DNA of 64,000 bases from an uncultured Eubacteriales bacterium. GTDB taxonomy: Bacteria; Bacillota; Clostridia; Tissierellales; Peptoniphilaceae. The position numbers and the translations under genes were made by a program. Position 1 is the first letter of the stretch, and each line of letters opens with the position of its first letter. Under the pieces are notes generated by a model that saw nothing but the letters and a program-made list of their open reading frames with translations, ran no database searches and was not told the DNA's origin. The DNA lies in assembly GCA_900540185.1 (NCBI GenBank), contig UQFH01000005.1:1-64000 (forward strand), read 5' to 3'. Positions 24,375-33,047 of the stretch are shown piece by piece.

Positions 24375-25769
24375 ATGACAGAGAATATCGGGCATTTGAG
24401 TCAGGTTATCGGACCTGTTATCGACATAAAGTTCGCAGATAAGATGCCAAATCTTTTAAATGCTATAAAGATAAAAAATAATGATGAAACCATAATTGCT
24501 GAAGTCACACAACACATTGGAGATGATGTAGCAAGATGTATTGCGATGAGCTCTACAGATGGTTTAATTAGAGGAATGGAAGCTATTGATACAGGAGCTC
24601 CTATAACTGTTCCTGTTGGAGATAAAACTCTTGGAAGACTTTTTAATGTTCTAGGAGAAACTATAGACAATGAAGCTCCAATAAAAAAGACACCTACGCT
24701 TCCTATTCATAGAGAGCCGCCGGCATTTGAGGACCAAATACCTGCTAAAGAAATTTTTGAGACGGGTATCAAGGTTATAGACCTTATCGCTCCATATTCA
24801 AAGGGTGGTAAGATCGGTTTGTTCGGTGGTGCAGGTGTTGGTAAAACAGTTCTTATTCAAGAGCTTATAAATAATATTGCAACTGAACACGGCGGATTGT
24901 CAGTTTTCGCAGGTGTCGGTGAAAGAACAAGAGAAGGTAACGACCTTTATTATGAAATGAAGGAATCGGGAGTTATCGATAAAACAGCTTTGATTTTCGG
25001 TCAAATGAACGAACCACCGGGAGCTCGTATGAGAGTTGCTCTTTCGGGTCTTACAATGGCTGAATATTTTAGAGATGAAAAGAAACAAGACGTTCTATTG
25101 TTTATCGATAATATCTTCAGATTTACTCAAGCTGGTTCTGAAGTATCAGCTCTACTTGGACGTATTCCATCAGCTGTTGGTTATCAACCTACGCTTGCGA
25201 CCGAAATGGGACAATTACAAGAAAGAATCACATCCACTAAACAAGGTTCTATTACATCTGTACAAGCTGTTTACGTTCCTGCGGACGACTTGACGGACCC
25301 GGCTCCGGCAACGACATTCGCTCACCTTGACGCTACAACAGTTTTGTCAAGATCAATTTCGGAACTTGGAATCTATCCTGCAGTTGACCCGCTTGATTCA
25401 ACCTCAAGAATTCTTGACCCAAATGTTGTAGGTGAAAGACACTACAATGTTGCAAGAAGAGTTCAAGAAATACTACAAAGATATAAAGAATTACAAGATA
25501 TTATTGCTATCTTGGGTATGGATGAACTTTCCGATGAAGATAAGATTACAGTTGCAAGAGCTCGTAGAATTCAAAGATTCTTATCTCAACCGTTCAGTGT
25601 TGCAGAACAATTTACAGGCATAGATGGTAAATATGTTCCGCTTCAAGAAACAATTAAGGGATTTGAAGAAATCTTGGACGGTAAACACGATGATTTACCT
25701 GAAAGTGCGTTTTTATTTGTTGGTACTATAGAAGAAGCCGTAGAAAAAGCTGAAAGTATGAAAGGTTAG
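24375..25769 (+). CDS. atpD: ATP synthase F1 subunit beta
   Basis: A 464-residue catalytic subunit. P-loop GGAGVGKTVLI, the catalytic Glu in GERTREGND, Walker B FIDNIFRF and the DELSEED-like DELSDED segment are present. RBS AAGGAGG. Length is standard. Confidence 0.98.
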   Translation: MTENIGHLSQVIGPVIDIKFADKMPNLLNAIKIKNNDETIIAEVTQHIGDDVARCIAMSSTDGLIRGMEAIDTGAPITVPVGDKTLGRLFNVLGETIDNEAPIKKTPTLPIHREPPAFEDQIPAKEIFETGIKVIDLIAPYSKGGKIGLFGGAGVGKTVLIQELINNIATEHGGLSVFAGVGERTREGNDLYYEMKESGVIDKTALIFGQMNEPPGARMRVALSGLTMAEYFRDEKKQDVLLFIDNIFRFTQAGSEVSALLGRIPSAVGYQPTLATEMGQLQERITSTKQGSITSVQAVYVPADDLTDPAPATTFAHLDATTVLSRSISELGIYPAVDPLDSTSRILDPNVVGERHYNVARRVQEILQRYKELQDIIAILGMDELSDEDKITVARARRIQRFLSQPFSVAEQFTGIDGKYVPLQETIKGFEEILDGKHDDLPESAFLFVGTIEEAVEKAESMKG

Positions 25770-25778
25770 AGTATAGCT

Positions 25779-26165
25779 ATGCAATTTTATTTAAAGATTG
25801 TATCCCCTGACAGATTATTTTACGATGGCTATGTTGACAGTATTGTTGTAAAGGGAACAGAGGGAGACTTTGCAGTATTGCCGAATATGTCTCCGTTTGT
25901 AACAAAGGTCGCTATCGGAAAATTAAAAATAACAGTGGACAAGAAAGATAAATATGCAGCTATAAGCGGTGGTTATATAGACATTAGAAACAATAAAGTC
26001 ACTATGGTGGCAAATGCTTGCGAGTGGCCTGAAGAAATTGATTCTGAAAGGGCTGAAAAAGCAAAAGCAAGAGCACTAAAGAGAATTGAAAATAAAGAAG
26101 GCGATATTCTTAGAGCTGAAATTGCTCTAAAGAGAGCAATAAATCGTCTTAGTATTTCAAAATAG
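25779..26165 (+). CDS. atpC: ATP synthase F1 subunit epsilon
   Basis: A 128-residue subunit with an N-terminal beta sandwich (about 1-85, with GTEGDFAVLPNMSPF) and a C-terminal two-helix hairpin that can inhibit ATP hydrolysis. Last gene of the operon; its TAG stop is the first part of the terminator stem. Confidence 0.95.
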   Translation: MQFYLKIVSPDRLFYDGYVDSIVVKGTEGDFAVLPNMSPFVTKVAIGKLKITVDKKDKYAAISGGYIDIRNNKVTMVANACEWPEEIDSERAEKAKARALKRIENKEGDILRAEIALKRAINRLSISK

Positions 26166-26190
26166 ACTCGAAAAATCGAGTCTATTTTTG
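26163..26190 (+). terminator. Terminator of the ATP synthase operon
   Basis: TAGACTCGA/TCGAGTCTA 9-bp perfect stem with an AAAA loop and five T residues; it contains the atpC stop codon. Confidence 0.94.
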
Positions 26191-26455
26191 TAAAATACAA
26201 ATTAAATATAAAATTATTATTAGAAGTTTTTTGCAAAAAATCATATAGAAAATATTAAAAACTATATAATATAATTCAAATCAAGCCAATTTAGCCATCA
26301 TTATTTCATTTTTATTAATATTAATACGAAAAAGAAATAATATAATTAAATATTCTTAATAAACGCCGAACCACGCAACATTCAATGCTTACAGAAATTA
26401 TTAATTCTTTTTAACATTCTTACGGTCGTTTTATCCATATTTTTCGTTTTAGATT
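26191..26455. other. Gene-free AT-rich gap before the pseudopilin cluster
   Basis: About 265 bp with no credible gene on either strand. The only structure I see is an interrupted inverted repeat at 26300-26341 (ATTATTTC with GAAATAAT, plus TTTTT with AAAAA, around a 15-nt loop). A short less AT-rich segment (26363-26390, CGCCGAACCACGCAACATTC) has no recognised identity. Confidence 0.6.
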
Positions 26456-26464
26456 TGGTATAAT
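26456..26464 (+). promoter_or_regulatory. Extended -10 promoter of the pseudopilin cluster
   Basis: TGGTATAAT lies 29 bp before the first gene of the cluster; no clear -35 hexamer, as is usual for extended -10 promoters. Confidence 0.65.
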
Positions 26465-26492
26465 AATACTAGTCGATAAATTGGAGGGCATT

Positions 26493-27212
26493 ATGAACAT
26501 CGGAGAATATGGACTACAAATTAATAATATCATGCATAACAAACCTATTCTTAAAGAGTCCGGACGGAAAGTAGAAGCCTGTATTGATTTATTTGATGTG
26601 GGGGCATCTGTCATTTGTTGCACTGTTGAATACAATATATATAGACATTTTATTAAGGATTTTACAAAAGTTTTAAGAAACTATGGAATTGGCGAAATGA
26701 GTGCTACAAATATTTCTCATTATTTACATGAAGACATTAATCGATTTGATTTCTTGATAAATTTTTATGGATTCAAAAAAGGCTCGTTTGATGTTGATGC
26801 TATAAATGACCTTGAACAAATTGCACTAGATGAGCAAAAATTATGCGATTTACATTATAAAAAGTATTTGTACGAATTTGAAGGCGAAGATTCTAAGGTT
26901 AGAGAGTTAAAAAAACATTTATTTAATAAAGTCATGGACAATGATTTTATTTCAAGGGATAAGAAACAAATGTTAGATGATTTCTTAAGAAAAACATTAA
27001 AACCTTCGATTATGGATATTAATAATAAGTTGGCGACACAATTTGTTATTATAGACGGTAAAATTATTCCTGAAGAAGATTATTTAACAAACAATCAATT
27101 GTTTAATATTTATCTTGATGTAAAAAAATTATTTGAAAAATATATTGACAATCAATACTTTGATTCGTATTTTAAAGCCGTCAACAAGATGGTTTTAAAT
27201 AGATACAAATAA
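26493..27212 (+). CDS. Unknown protein at the head of the pseudopilin cluster
   Basis: I do not recognise this 239-residue protein. It starts at ATG 26493, 6 nt after GGAGGG; the in-frame ATG at 26481 precedes that site. No signal peptide or membrane segment is visible. The N-terminal 80 residues contain a Cys-rich stretch (VICCTVEYNIYRHF), and the rest is charged and mostly helical. It is 17 nt upstream of the major pseudopilin gene and shares the promoter at 26456, so a role linked to pilus assembly or its control is possible, but nothing in the sequence proves it. Confidence 0.7.
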   Translation: MNIGEYGLQINNIMHNKPILKESGRKVEACIDLFDVGASVICCTVEYNIYRHFIKDFTKVLRNYGIGEMSATNISHYLHEDINRFDFLINFYGFKKGSFDVDAINDLEQIALDEQKLCDLHYKKYLYEFEGEDSKVRELKKHLFNKVMDNDFISRDKKQMLDDFLRKTLKPSIMDINNKLATQFVIIDGKIIPEEDYLTNNQLFNIYLDVKKLFEKYIDNQYFDSYFKAVNKMVLNRYK

Positions 27213-27229
27213 TTTAGGAGGTTCTAGAG

Positions 27230-27691
27230 ATGAATAAAAAAACTTTAGACAAAAAAGTAAAAGCATTCACACTTTTGGAAGTTTTAATTGTACTTGTAGT
27301 AATTTCCATTTTGCTGCTTGTCGGACTTCCGAGCTTGACAAAGTTCACAAACTCAGCAAAAAAAAGAGCGGACGATCTTAACATGATGACTATTAAAGAA
27401 GCTACGGCTTTATATCTTGTAGAAGATGCGGACGCTCAAGCGAAGACCGGAAGTTTTACCGTAAACACGAGTGAACTTATAACAAAAGGATATCTCGATG
27501 TTAAACAATTAAGTAAGGTTTCGGAAGGCGATAAAGCAGATGCGTTAAAAAGTCCGCTTACAAACAAGGCTTATACTGTAACTGTCAATGTACCTACAGG
27601 AAGTGGAGATGCTAAGCCATTTATTGAAGTATCGAACGGAGAAACTTCAAAAGATACCGGTACTACAGGAAGTGGTACACAAGGTAAATAG
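27230..27691 (+). CDS. Type IV pilin-like major pseudopilin (ComGC/PilA-like)
   Basis: A 153-residue prepilin. A basic leader of 13 residues ends KVKA, and cleavage before FTLLEVLIVLVVISILLLVG would leave an N-methylated Phe and Glu at position 5, the class III signal. A helix and a C-terminal domain of about 95 residues follow, with a Gly/Thr/Ser-rich end. Known role of the family: the pilus or pseudopilus subunit extruded by the type IV pilus or competence machine. RBS AGGAGG is the strongest in the cluster, which fits a major subunit. Confidence 0.93.
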   Translation: MNKKTLDKKVKAFTLLEVLIVLVVISILLLVGLPSLTKFTNSAKKRADDLNMMTIKEATALYLVEDADAQAKTGSFTVNTSELITKGYLDVKQLSKVSEGDKADALKSPLTNKAYTVTVNVPTGSGDAKPFIEVSNGETSKDTGTTGSGTQGK

Positions 27692-28131
27692 TGAATAATA
27701 TGTATTTGTTTTCAAGAATTATAATAGCTGTTTTGCTATTAATTGCATCTCTTGAAGATTTTAAAAACAGTTCTATAAAATTGAAATTACTTGTCGGAAT
27801 TGTATTTTGGCAAGTCGTTTCTTTTTTTATAAATTTTATTAACGGTTACAAATATTTACTATTGGAAAGAGTAATTTTAGCTTTAGTTGTTCTTCTAATT
27901 TATTTTTTGTTTATTAGAAAAAGAAATTTATTAGGAGAAGCCGATGTTATATTTGTTTCTATGCAGCTTATATCTTTAAGAGCGAACGACTTTTTGATAT
28001 TTTGGTTTTCTCATTTAATTTTGGCATTTATATTCAGCCTATTATTTTATAAAAAATTTCAGGGAAGAACGCCGATGTATCCTATATATTTTTTGTCTGA
28101 GTCAATATTGATTCTAGGGAGATTGTTATGA
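27691..28131 (+). CDS. Short prepilin peptidase (A24-like, GEAD motif)
   Basis: A 146-residue membrane protein with several hydrophobic helices. It has the two aspartates expected of type IV prepilin peptidases: Asp23 in SLEDFKN, near the end of helix 1, and Asp85 in G82-E-A-D85, in the place of the GxGD motif. A PMYPIYFL segment near the end recalls the PxxP end motif of the family. It lacks the N-terminal methylase domain, so it would cut leaders but may not methylate. GTG start at 27691 overlaps the pilin stop (TAGTG); ATG 27700 is an alternative. Role inferred from motif and position. Confidence 0.72.
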   Translation: MNNMYLFSRIIIAVLLLIASLEDFKNSSIKLKLLVGIVFWQVVSFFINFINGYKYLLLERVILALVVLLIYFLFIRKRNLLGEADVIFVSMQLISLRANDFLIFWFSHLILAFIFSLLFYKKFQGRTPMYPIYFLSESILILGRLL

Positions 28132-29414
28132 ATAAAGAAGAAATAATTTTATTGACCAATAATTTTATATCTTATTATGAAGATGGACTGAAAATCTATA
28201 ATCCACCATTTTCTTTTGTTGACCAAAAAGGGGAGTTTATATATGATAAACTCAGCATTTTAATAAATAAAGTGGTAACAAAACTAAATAAGAAAAAGGT
28301 GTTTTTATATTACATAGACCCTGATATGAAGGTGTTATTTCCGACCAGTTATGACGAAGTAAAAGAAATTTCTGCCATAACCAATAAGACTGATTTGGAT
28401 AATTATTTATACAAAAAAGTGGATACTGAAGAATATGAGGGTAGAATTTTAAGCCAAAATGATTATAAAGCTATAGTCTGCCGCAGCAAGAGAAATAATA
28501 GTATATTGTCTAAAGTTTCAAAAGAGATGCCGGCAGATGTTTTATTATGCGAACTTTTAGAGGTTTGTGCCTCTGCCGTACAAAAAAACAATACTACAGA
28601 CGCATATTTATTTTTTGGAGATCAAGTTTATTTTTATTATCTTTTTAGAGCTGGAGAGTTTTCAAATTTTTCATATAAGAACAGATTGACAAATATTAAA
28701 GACGATTCATTTGAAGATGAAAATAATACTTCTGTTGAGATGGGGGATTTGGGCACGCTTCTTTCAGTTGTTGGGCATATAAAATCTGAGCTTAAATCCA
28801 CTGAAAATGCAAATTTTAATTTTATGGCATTTGAAAAAAGAGCGGATAATATTGAAGAATATTTAAATACATTGGCTTTCAAGAAAGTTAATATTTCAAA
28901 TGATATTTTTGAATTTATTTCAAATGAATCTTCGAAAAATCCATTGATATTATTTAATGAGGAAAAAGAAAAAACAAGCAAAAAAACAAACTATGGTATG
29001 ATTTTGTATTACATTATTCCTTTTACGATTCTTATTTTTACTGCTTTTAAAGCTATAAAAGTGGAAGAAAGATATAATGCTGTTAAAAATGAATATACAA
29101 CACTTTCAAATGAATATGAAGAAGTTCTTTCAAATTACAATTCTATAAATGAAGAAAATGAAAAGATTAAAAAGTTTAATGATTCATATAACGATGTTAA
29201 AGAGCAATATAGTTTTGCGGATGCAGATAATATCAAGTCAATTTTGAATGAAATTTCAGAAAAATATTATATAAATGATGTAAGTGTTGATGGTGAAATT
29301 ATTTATATTACTATCATAGCGGATGACGGACTCAAAATAGATAATTTTGAAGTCGTTAGAAAAACACCATATAAAGATGGTTTTCTTTATAAGATGAGGT
29401 CAAAAAATGATTAA
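28128..29414 (+). CDS. PilM/PilN- or GspL-like assembly protein
   Basis: A 428-residue protein: a cytoplasmic N-terminal region of about 285 residues, one membrane helix (about 287-305), a coiled coil (about 310-360) and a small C-terminal domain. This layout is that of GspL (or of PilM joined to PilN), which connects the motor to the pseudopilus in type II secretion and type IV pili. I see no clear actin-like phosphate motifs, so the N-terminal part would be a divergent PilM fold. Overlaps its neighbours on both sides by 4 to 8 nt, so it is translationally coupled. The call rests on topology and context. Confidence 0.6.
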   Translation: MNKEEIILLTNNFISYYEDGLKIYNPPFSFVDQKGEFIYDKLSILINKVVTKLNKKKVFLYYIDPDMKVLFPTSYDEVKEISAITNKTDLDNYLYKKVDTEEYEGRILSQNDYKAIVCRSKRNNSILSKVSKEMPADVLLCELLEVCASAVQKNNTTDAYLFFGDQVYFYYLFRAGEFSNFSYKNRLTNIKDDSFEDENNTSVEMGDLGTLLSVVGHIKSELKSTENANFNFMAFEKRADNIEEYLNTLAFKKVNISNDIFEFISNESSKNPLILFNEEKEKTSKKTNYGMILYYIIPFTILIFTAFKAIKVEERYNAVKNEYTTLSNEYEEVLSNYNSINEENEKIKKFNDSYNDVKEQYSFADADNIKSILNEISEKYYINDVSVDGEIIYITIIADDGLKIDNFEVVRKTPYKDGFLYKMRSKND

Positions 29415-30735
29415 TTTTAATGAAGATTTAAGTTTTAAACAGATATTAAAAATCATTATTCCGATAATTGCCTTGATTGCTTCTCTTGTTATTTATACAT
29501 TGTTCATCAAACCGAATTTAAATCAAATAGGAATTATGGAAGATAGCGTAAAAGAAAAAAATGAGGAAATGGAAGAGCTGAAGGAAAACACAGATGATAG
29601 TGTGGAATTGGAATACGACACGGCGGAAGAAATTGCGTCATATGATGAATTTATTGACTATTTTACAGGAGAGTTGATTAATAAAAAGTTTAAGTACGGA
29701 AATATTGCACCGAAACAACTTGATAATGATGAATTGATATATCCATATGCTGTCGATACAAAGTTGGTTTTAGATGGCATTAAAGATTTAGATAGTGTAC
29801 TTGATAATGCGTCTCACAATTTAACAAGTTTTTATGTATTAAAAACAGAGAGCGGCTGGGAAGCAAATTTTAAAAATATATTTTTAATGGACAAATACTA
29901 TGGGCTTAGAAATATTGTTATTGATAATGTGGGAATAGAGCCTCAGGAAGAAATCGTAGAAGATAGCGACAACAAAGAAGACGATGATGATAAAGATGAA
30001 AAATATGACGACGAGAAAGAAGAAAATAAAAGCACAGTCTCATCTTCCTCAAGCGGCGCAATAAGAATCAAAGAAAATAAAGAAATCTATACGGAATTTG
30101 AGTTTGTAGATTTTAAAAAGGAAGACTTTTTATTTTCGCCTATAACAGAGGGAGTAACATATGACTTTTTAAAAAGAGACGATAGCTCTTTTGAATCTAT
30201 AATTTTGAACGCATACAATTCATCTGAAGAGGATGGGGAATTGGAAATGGCATTTGATAATTTTGATAGAATTGTTTGGGTTACCGATTCAATAGTTTCA
30301 TTTGATTTTGATTCTCTTGCCGGCAGTTTTCCGAATTTAAAGCTTGAGGTTTTGGATTCGCACTCAAATATTATAAAGTTGGAGCCGGATTTTAAAGATG
30401 GGAAAGTTTTTTATAAATTAAACAATTTGGAATTCCCGGTATTTATTAAAGGCTTTAATTTGCAAATAGGGGCTGAATCAAGGAAGCATTTTTCAGTCTC
30501 AAATGGGATTGTAGCGATAAAAGATGAAGTTTTAAGTAAAAAGCCATGGCTCAATCAGATTTATTCGGTTGCAACTTTAGATGCAAGGACAGTGGATTCT
30601 TTGATGAAAATTTACAACAATAAAAACAAAGTGGACTTTATGAAGCTGAATAATATAAAAACCGATTCAAATATATATAATCCATCATATTTTATGAAAA
30701 CGGAACATCCTTATGAAATTTTCAAAAAAGATTAG
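29407..30735 (+). CDS. PilO/GspM-like assembly protein
   Basis: A 442-residue protein with a short cytoplasmic N-terminus, one membrane helix (about 16-36), a charged coiled coil (about 42-65), and a large extracytoplasmic region. Residues about 180-215 form a very acidic low-complexity stretch (Glu/Asp/Lys/Ser). The topology and its position after the GspL-like gene match PilO or GspM, but it is about twice their usual length, so the C-terminal 230 residues are an addition of unknown function. Overlaps the next pseudopilin gene by 23 nt. Confidence 0.55.
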   Translation: MINFNEDLSFKQILKIIIPIIALIASLVIYTLFIKPNLNQIGIMEDSVKEKNEEMEELKENTDDSVELEYDTAEEIASYDEFIDYFTGELINKKFKYGNIAPKQLDNDELIYPYAVDTKLVLDGIKDLDSVLDNASHNLTSFYVLKTESGWEANFKNIFLMDKYYGLRNIVIDNVGIEPQEEIVEDSDNKEDDDDKDEKYDDEKEENKSTVSSSSSGAIRIKENKEIYTEFEFVDFKKEDFLFSPITEGVTYDFLKRDDSSFESIILNAYNSSEEDGELEMAFDNFDRIVWVTDSIVSFDFDSLAGSFPNLKLEVLDSHSNIIKLEPDFKDGKVFYKLNNLEFPVFIKGFNLQIGAESRKHFSVSNGIVAIKDEVLSKKPWLNQIYSVATLDARTVDSLMKIYNNKNKVDFMKLNNIKTDSNIYNPSYFMKTEHPYEIFKKD

Positions 30736-31150
30736 AGCGTTTTCGCTGTTGGAAGTTTTAATATTTCTTTTTATTATTTCAATACTTATTGGAGTAATTG
30801 CTTTTGGATACAATTCTTATAAAAACTACCGTGAAAAAGCGGCTGTTCGAAATGTAGTAAGTAAATTAAATTTCGCAAGGAAGACTGCAATATCTGAATT
30901 CACAACTGTCAGGGTTTATATTTCAAAAGACAAGACAGAATTTTTCATGACTTATAATACCGACAAAGGGCAAATTAAAAAGAAAATTGCAAGTCTTCCA
31001 TATCCTATGATAGCAAAAAGCAGCACTGGTATTCGTTTTACAAGAACTGGAGCAACTTCGCAGGCGGGCACAATCTATTTATTTGGAATGAATAAAAATA
31101 AGTATACGATTACAGTTGAGCCGGTAACGGGAAAGGTGAATTTGTTATAA
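30713..31150 (+). CDS. Minor pseudopilin (GspH/FimT-like)
   Basis: A 145-residue prepilin. The leader MKFSKKIRA is followed by FSLLEVLIFLFIISILIGVI with Glu at mature position 5. The pattern of NVVSKLNFARKTAISE after the helix resembles GspH/FimT minor pseudopilins that prime assembly. It overlaps the upstream gene by 23 nt and ends 3 nt before the next. Confidence 0.82.
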   Translation: MKFSKKIRAFSLLEVLIFLFIISILIGVIAFGYNSYKNYREKAAVRNVVSKLNFARKTAISEFTTVRVYISKDKTEFFMTYNTDKGQIKKKIASLPYPMIAKSSTGIRFTRTGATSQAGTIYLFGMNKNKYTITVEPVTGKVNLL

Positions 31151-31153
31151 AAA

Positions 31154-31525
31154 ATGAAAAGCAATGTTAAAATTAGAGGGTTTGCACTTGTTGAAATTAT
31201 AATTACTATAGCTGTAATATCCATATTTATAGCATATTTTGGCGTTTATTCTAATTTTTATAATAACAATATTAGAGAAACAAAACATAGAAGTAAGGTT
31301 ACAGAAGTTGCTAGAGAAGTAATTGAAAAATCATCCTCAAATGGACAACTTGTTGATTTGGAGCAAATAAATAATAAGCACAATATTCAAGTAAATGTTG
31401 ATAAATTAGAAGCAAAAAACAGATATATAAAATATGAACTTACTTTAAAAGACGATGAAGGAAAAGAGTATCAGTATGTATTTTCAATTGACAAAAGGAA
31501 AAGAGCGAAAAATAAAAGCGTTTAG
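31154..31525 (+). CDS. Minor pseudopilin (GspI-like position)
   Basis: A 123-residue prepilin. Leader MKSNVKIRG, cleavage before FALVEIIITIAVISIFI, Glu at mature position 5. The C-terminal domain is short (about 85 residues), the size of GspI/PilV-like minor subunits. It overlaps the next pseudopilin gene. Confidence 0.78.
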   Translation: MKSNVKIRGFALVEIIITIAVISIFIAYFGVYSNFYNNNIRETKHRSKVTEVAREVIEKSSSNGQLVDLEQINNKHNIQVNVDKLEAKNRYIKYELTLKDDEGKEYQYVFSIDKRKRAKNKSV

Positions 31526-32012
31526 TATCTTGGAAATTATTATTGTTTTAACAATAATTTCAATATTAATATTTGCTTTTTATTCATCAAGCAATAATCT
31601 ATTTGTCAACTTGTTTAAGATAAATGAAATTGAATCAAAAAATGTGAGGCTTTCATCAGTAGGAATGTATATAAGAAATTATGCGGAAAAAGCAGATTTG
31701 ATTTTTAAAAATAAAAATCTCGGCAACGTAATTATGTTTTGCAATAAACAAAGTAATGGAAAGTATGATTACTTCTTTTTCAGGTTTAAGAGTAATTCTG
31801 TTTATTATAATGCCGGAACCGATTATGGATTCAGTCCGGATAAGTTGAGCAAGAGATTTTTAAAAAACATTAGCAACAATAGAAACAGAATAGATTCAGA
31901 TATTTCCGAATTTGAGCTTACAATTGAAGATGACACTCTGAAAATATATTTGAAAAATGATACAGATGAATTTGTGGATTATTTGAGGATTTTCAACTAT
32001 GAAGAATATTAG
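31476..32012 (+). CDS. Minor pseudopilin (GspJ/PilW-like position)
   Basis: A 178-residue prepilin with leader ending KIKA, then FSILEIIIVLTIISILIF and Glu at mature position 5. The size and order (after two shorter pseudopilins and before a GspK-like gene) fit GspJ/PilW. Start is uncertain: ATG 31476 has GAG 7 nt upstream; the longer start at 31455 and TTG 31488 are possible. It overlaps the preceding gene by about 50 nt. Confidence 0.75.
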   Translation: MYFQLTKGKERKIKAFSILEIIIVLTIISILIFAFYSSSNNLFVNLFKINEIESKNVRLSSVGMYIRNYAEKADLIFKNKNLGNVIMFCNKQSNGKYDYFFFRFKSNSVYYNAGTDYGFSPDKLSKRFLKNISNNRNRIDSDISEFELTIEDDTLKIYLKNDTDEFVDYLRIFNYEEY

Positions 32013-32895
32013 AGGCTTTATTTTATATGGAGTTATTTTATTTTTACTAATAATATCAACTCTTGTAGTATATTTGATAGAAGACACAAGTTTAAACAGA
32101 CAAATTACAGAGAACTACGATAAAGAATACCAAAGATATCTCGATTGTTATTCGCTTCTTTTAGAAAATCTCAATGACAAAGAAAATGCAGCTGAGTTAA
32201 TTTATAATAGAAAATACAGCAACAATAGTTCATATATTTTTGCAAAAGACAATATAAAATTCAGTGTTTCAAAAACTTCGGATAATCGGTTATTTTTAAA
32301 TATGATTGATGGAGATAAATTTATTTACGCAGCGGAAATAGATATGATACCCGGATTTTTTTATTCCACGAGACCATATTTACTGATAAACGAATTTGAA
32401 GAATTTAATATTCCGGATGAATTTAAAGAGGAGATTTTAAGCGGTGAAAAGCTGAATTTTATAAACAACAATTTTTTATCTATTTATGAATTTCAGAATA
32501 AAAACATTCGCATTTCATATGATAATGAATGGATATATATATTCGACGAAGAAACAAATGAGCAAATTAATAAAATTGCAAATACGGAATTGTTATATCT
32601 TCATTTCAATGGCTGCAAGATAAAAATTGAGCCAAACATTAATCATAGCGTTTCTTTAAAGCCGCTCATTGTTTCCGATGGTGATATAGAAATTGGAGAT
32701 GGAGTTGTTCTAAGCGGTTCGTTAATATCGACAGGCGAAATAGTAAACAACGGTTTTAATTCTAACGGTAAAATAATTGCAAACTCAATTACAAATTTGG
32801 ATAGAATTGAGCGAAACGATGTAAAAAATATTAAGGTAAGAATGCTTGAAAATCTTAAAAGCCTTTCTTCTCTTGATATTAAATCATTTCACTAA
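31999..32895 (+). CDS. PilX/GspK-like minor pseudopilin
   Basis: A 298-residue protein. MKNIRG is followed by FILYGVILFLLIISTLVVYL, a prepilin-like leader and helix in which mature position 5 is Gly instead of Glu, as in GspK/PilX subunits that sit at the tip. The long C-terminal domain ends in a repeating Ile/Val/Gly pattern (about 220-260, IVSDGDIEIGDGVVLSGSL) that looks like a short beta-helix. Last gene of the cluster; 151 nt separate it from efp. No terminator is obvious. Confidence 0.72.
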   Translation: MKNIRGFILYGVILFLLIISTLVVYLIEDTSLNRQITENYDKEYQRYLDCYSLLLENLNDKENAAELIYNRKYSNNSSYIFAKDNIKFSVSKTSDNRLFLNMIDGDKFIYAAEIDMIPGFFYSTRPYLLINEFEEFNIPDEFKEEILSGEKLNFINNNFLSIYEFQNKNIRISYDNEWIYIFDEETNEQINKIANTELLYLHFNGCKIKIEPNINHSVSLKPLIVSDGDIEIGDGVVLSGSLISTGEIVNNGFNSNGKIIANSITNLDRIERNDVKNIKVRMLENLKSLSSLDIKSFH

Positions 32896-32911
32896 AAAAT
32901 TTAATGAAATA

Positions 32912-32940
32912 TTGAAAATTTTTAAATTTTAGTGTATAAT
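32912..32940 (+). promoter_or_regulatory. efp promoter P1
   Basis: TTGAAA (32912-32917), 17 bp, TATAAT (32935-32940), about 110 bp before efp. Confidence 0.82.
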
Positions 32941-32969
32941 ATATCTAGAATTGACTGTTTGATAGGTGG

Positions 32970-32998
32970 TTGACATTTATTGAACATTATCGTATAAA
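32970..32998 (+). promoter_or_regulatory. efp promoter P2
   Basis: TTGACA (32970-32975), 17 bp, TATAAA (32993-32998), about 50 bp before efp. Its -10 box overlaps the left arm of the AAGGCTC/GAGCCTT hairpin at 32997-33030, so only transcripts from P1 carry that hairpin in full. Confidence 0.8.
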
Positions 32999-33030
32999 GG
33001 CTCGCAATCTAAAATTTAACACTGAGCCTT
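32997..33030 (+). repeat. Inverted repeat in the efp leader
   Basis: AAGGCTC (32997-33003) and GAGCCTT (33024-33030), a 7-bp perfect stem with a 20-nt loop, ending 7 nt before the GAGGAGG site of efp. No T-run follows, so it is not a terminator. Confidence 0.7.
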
Positions 33031-33047
33031 AATTTGAGGAGGTAAAT

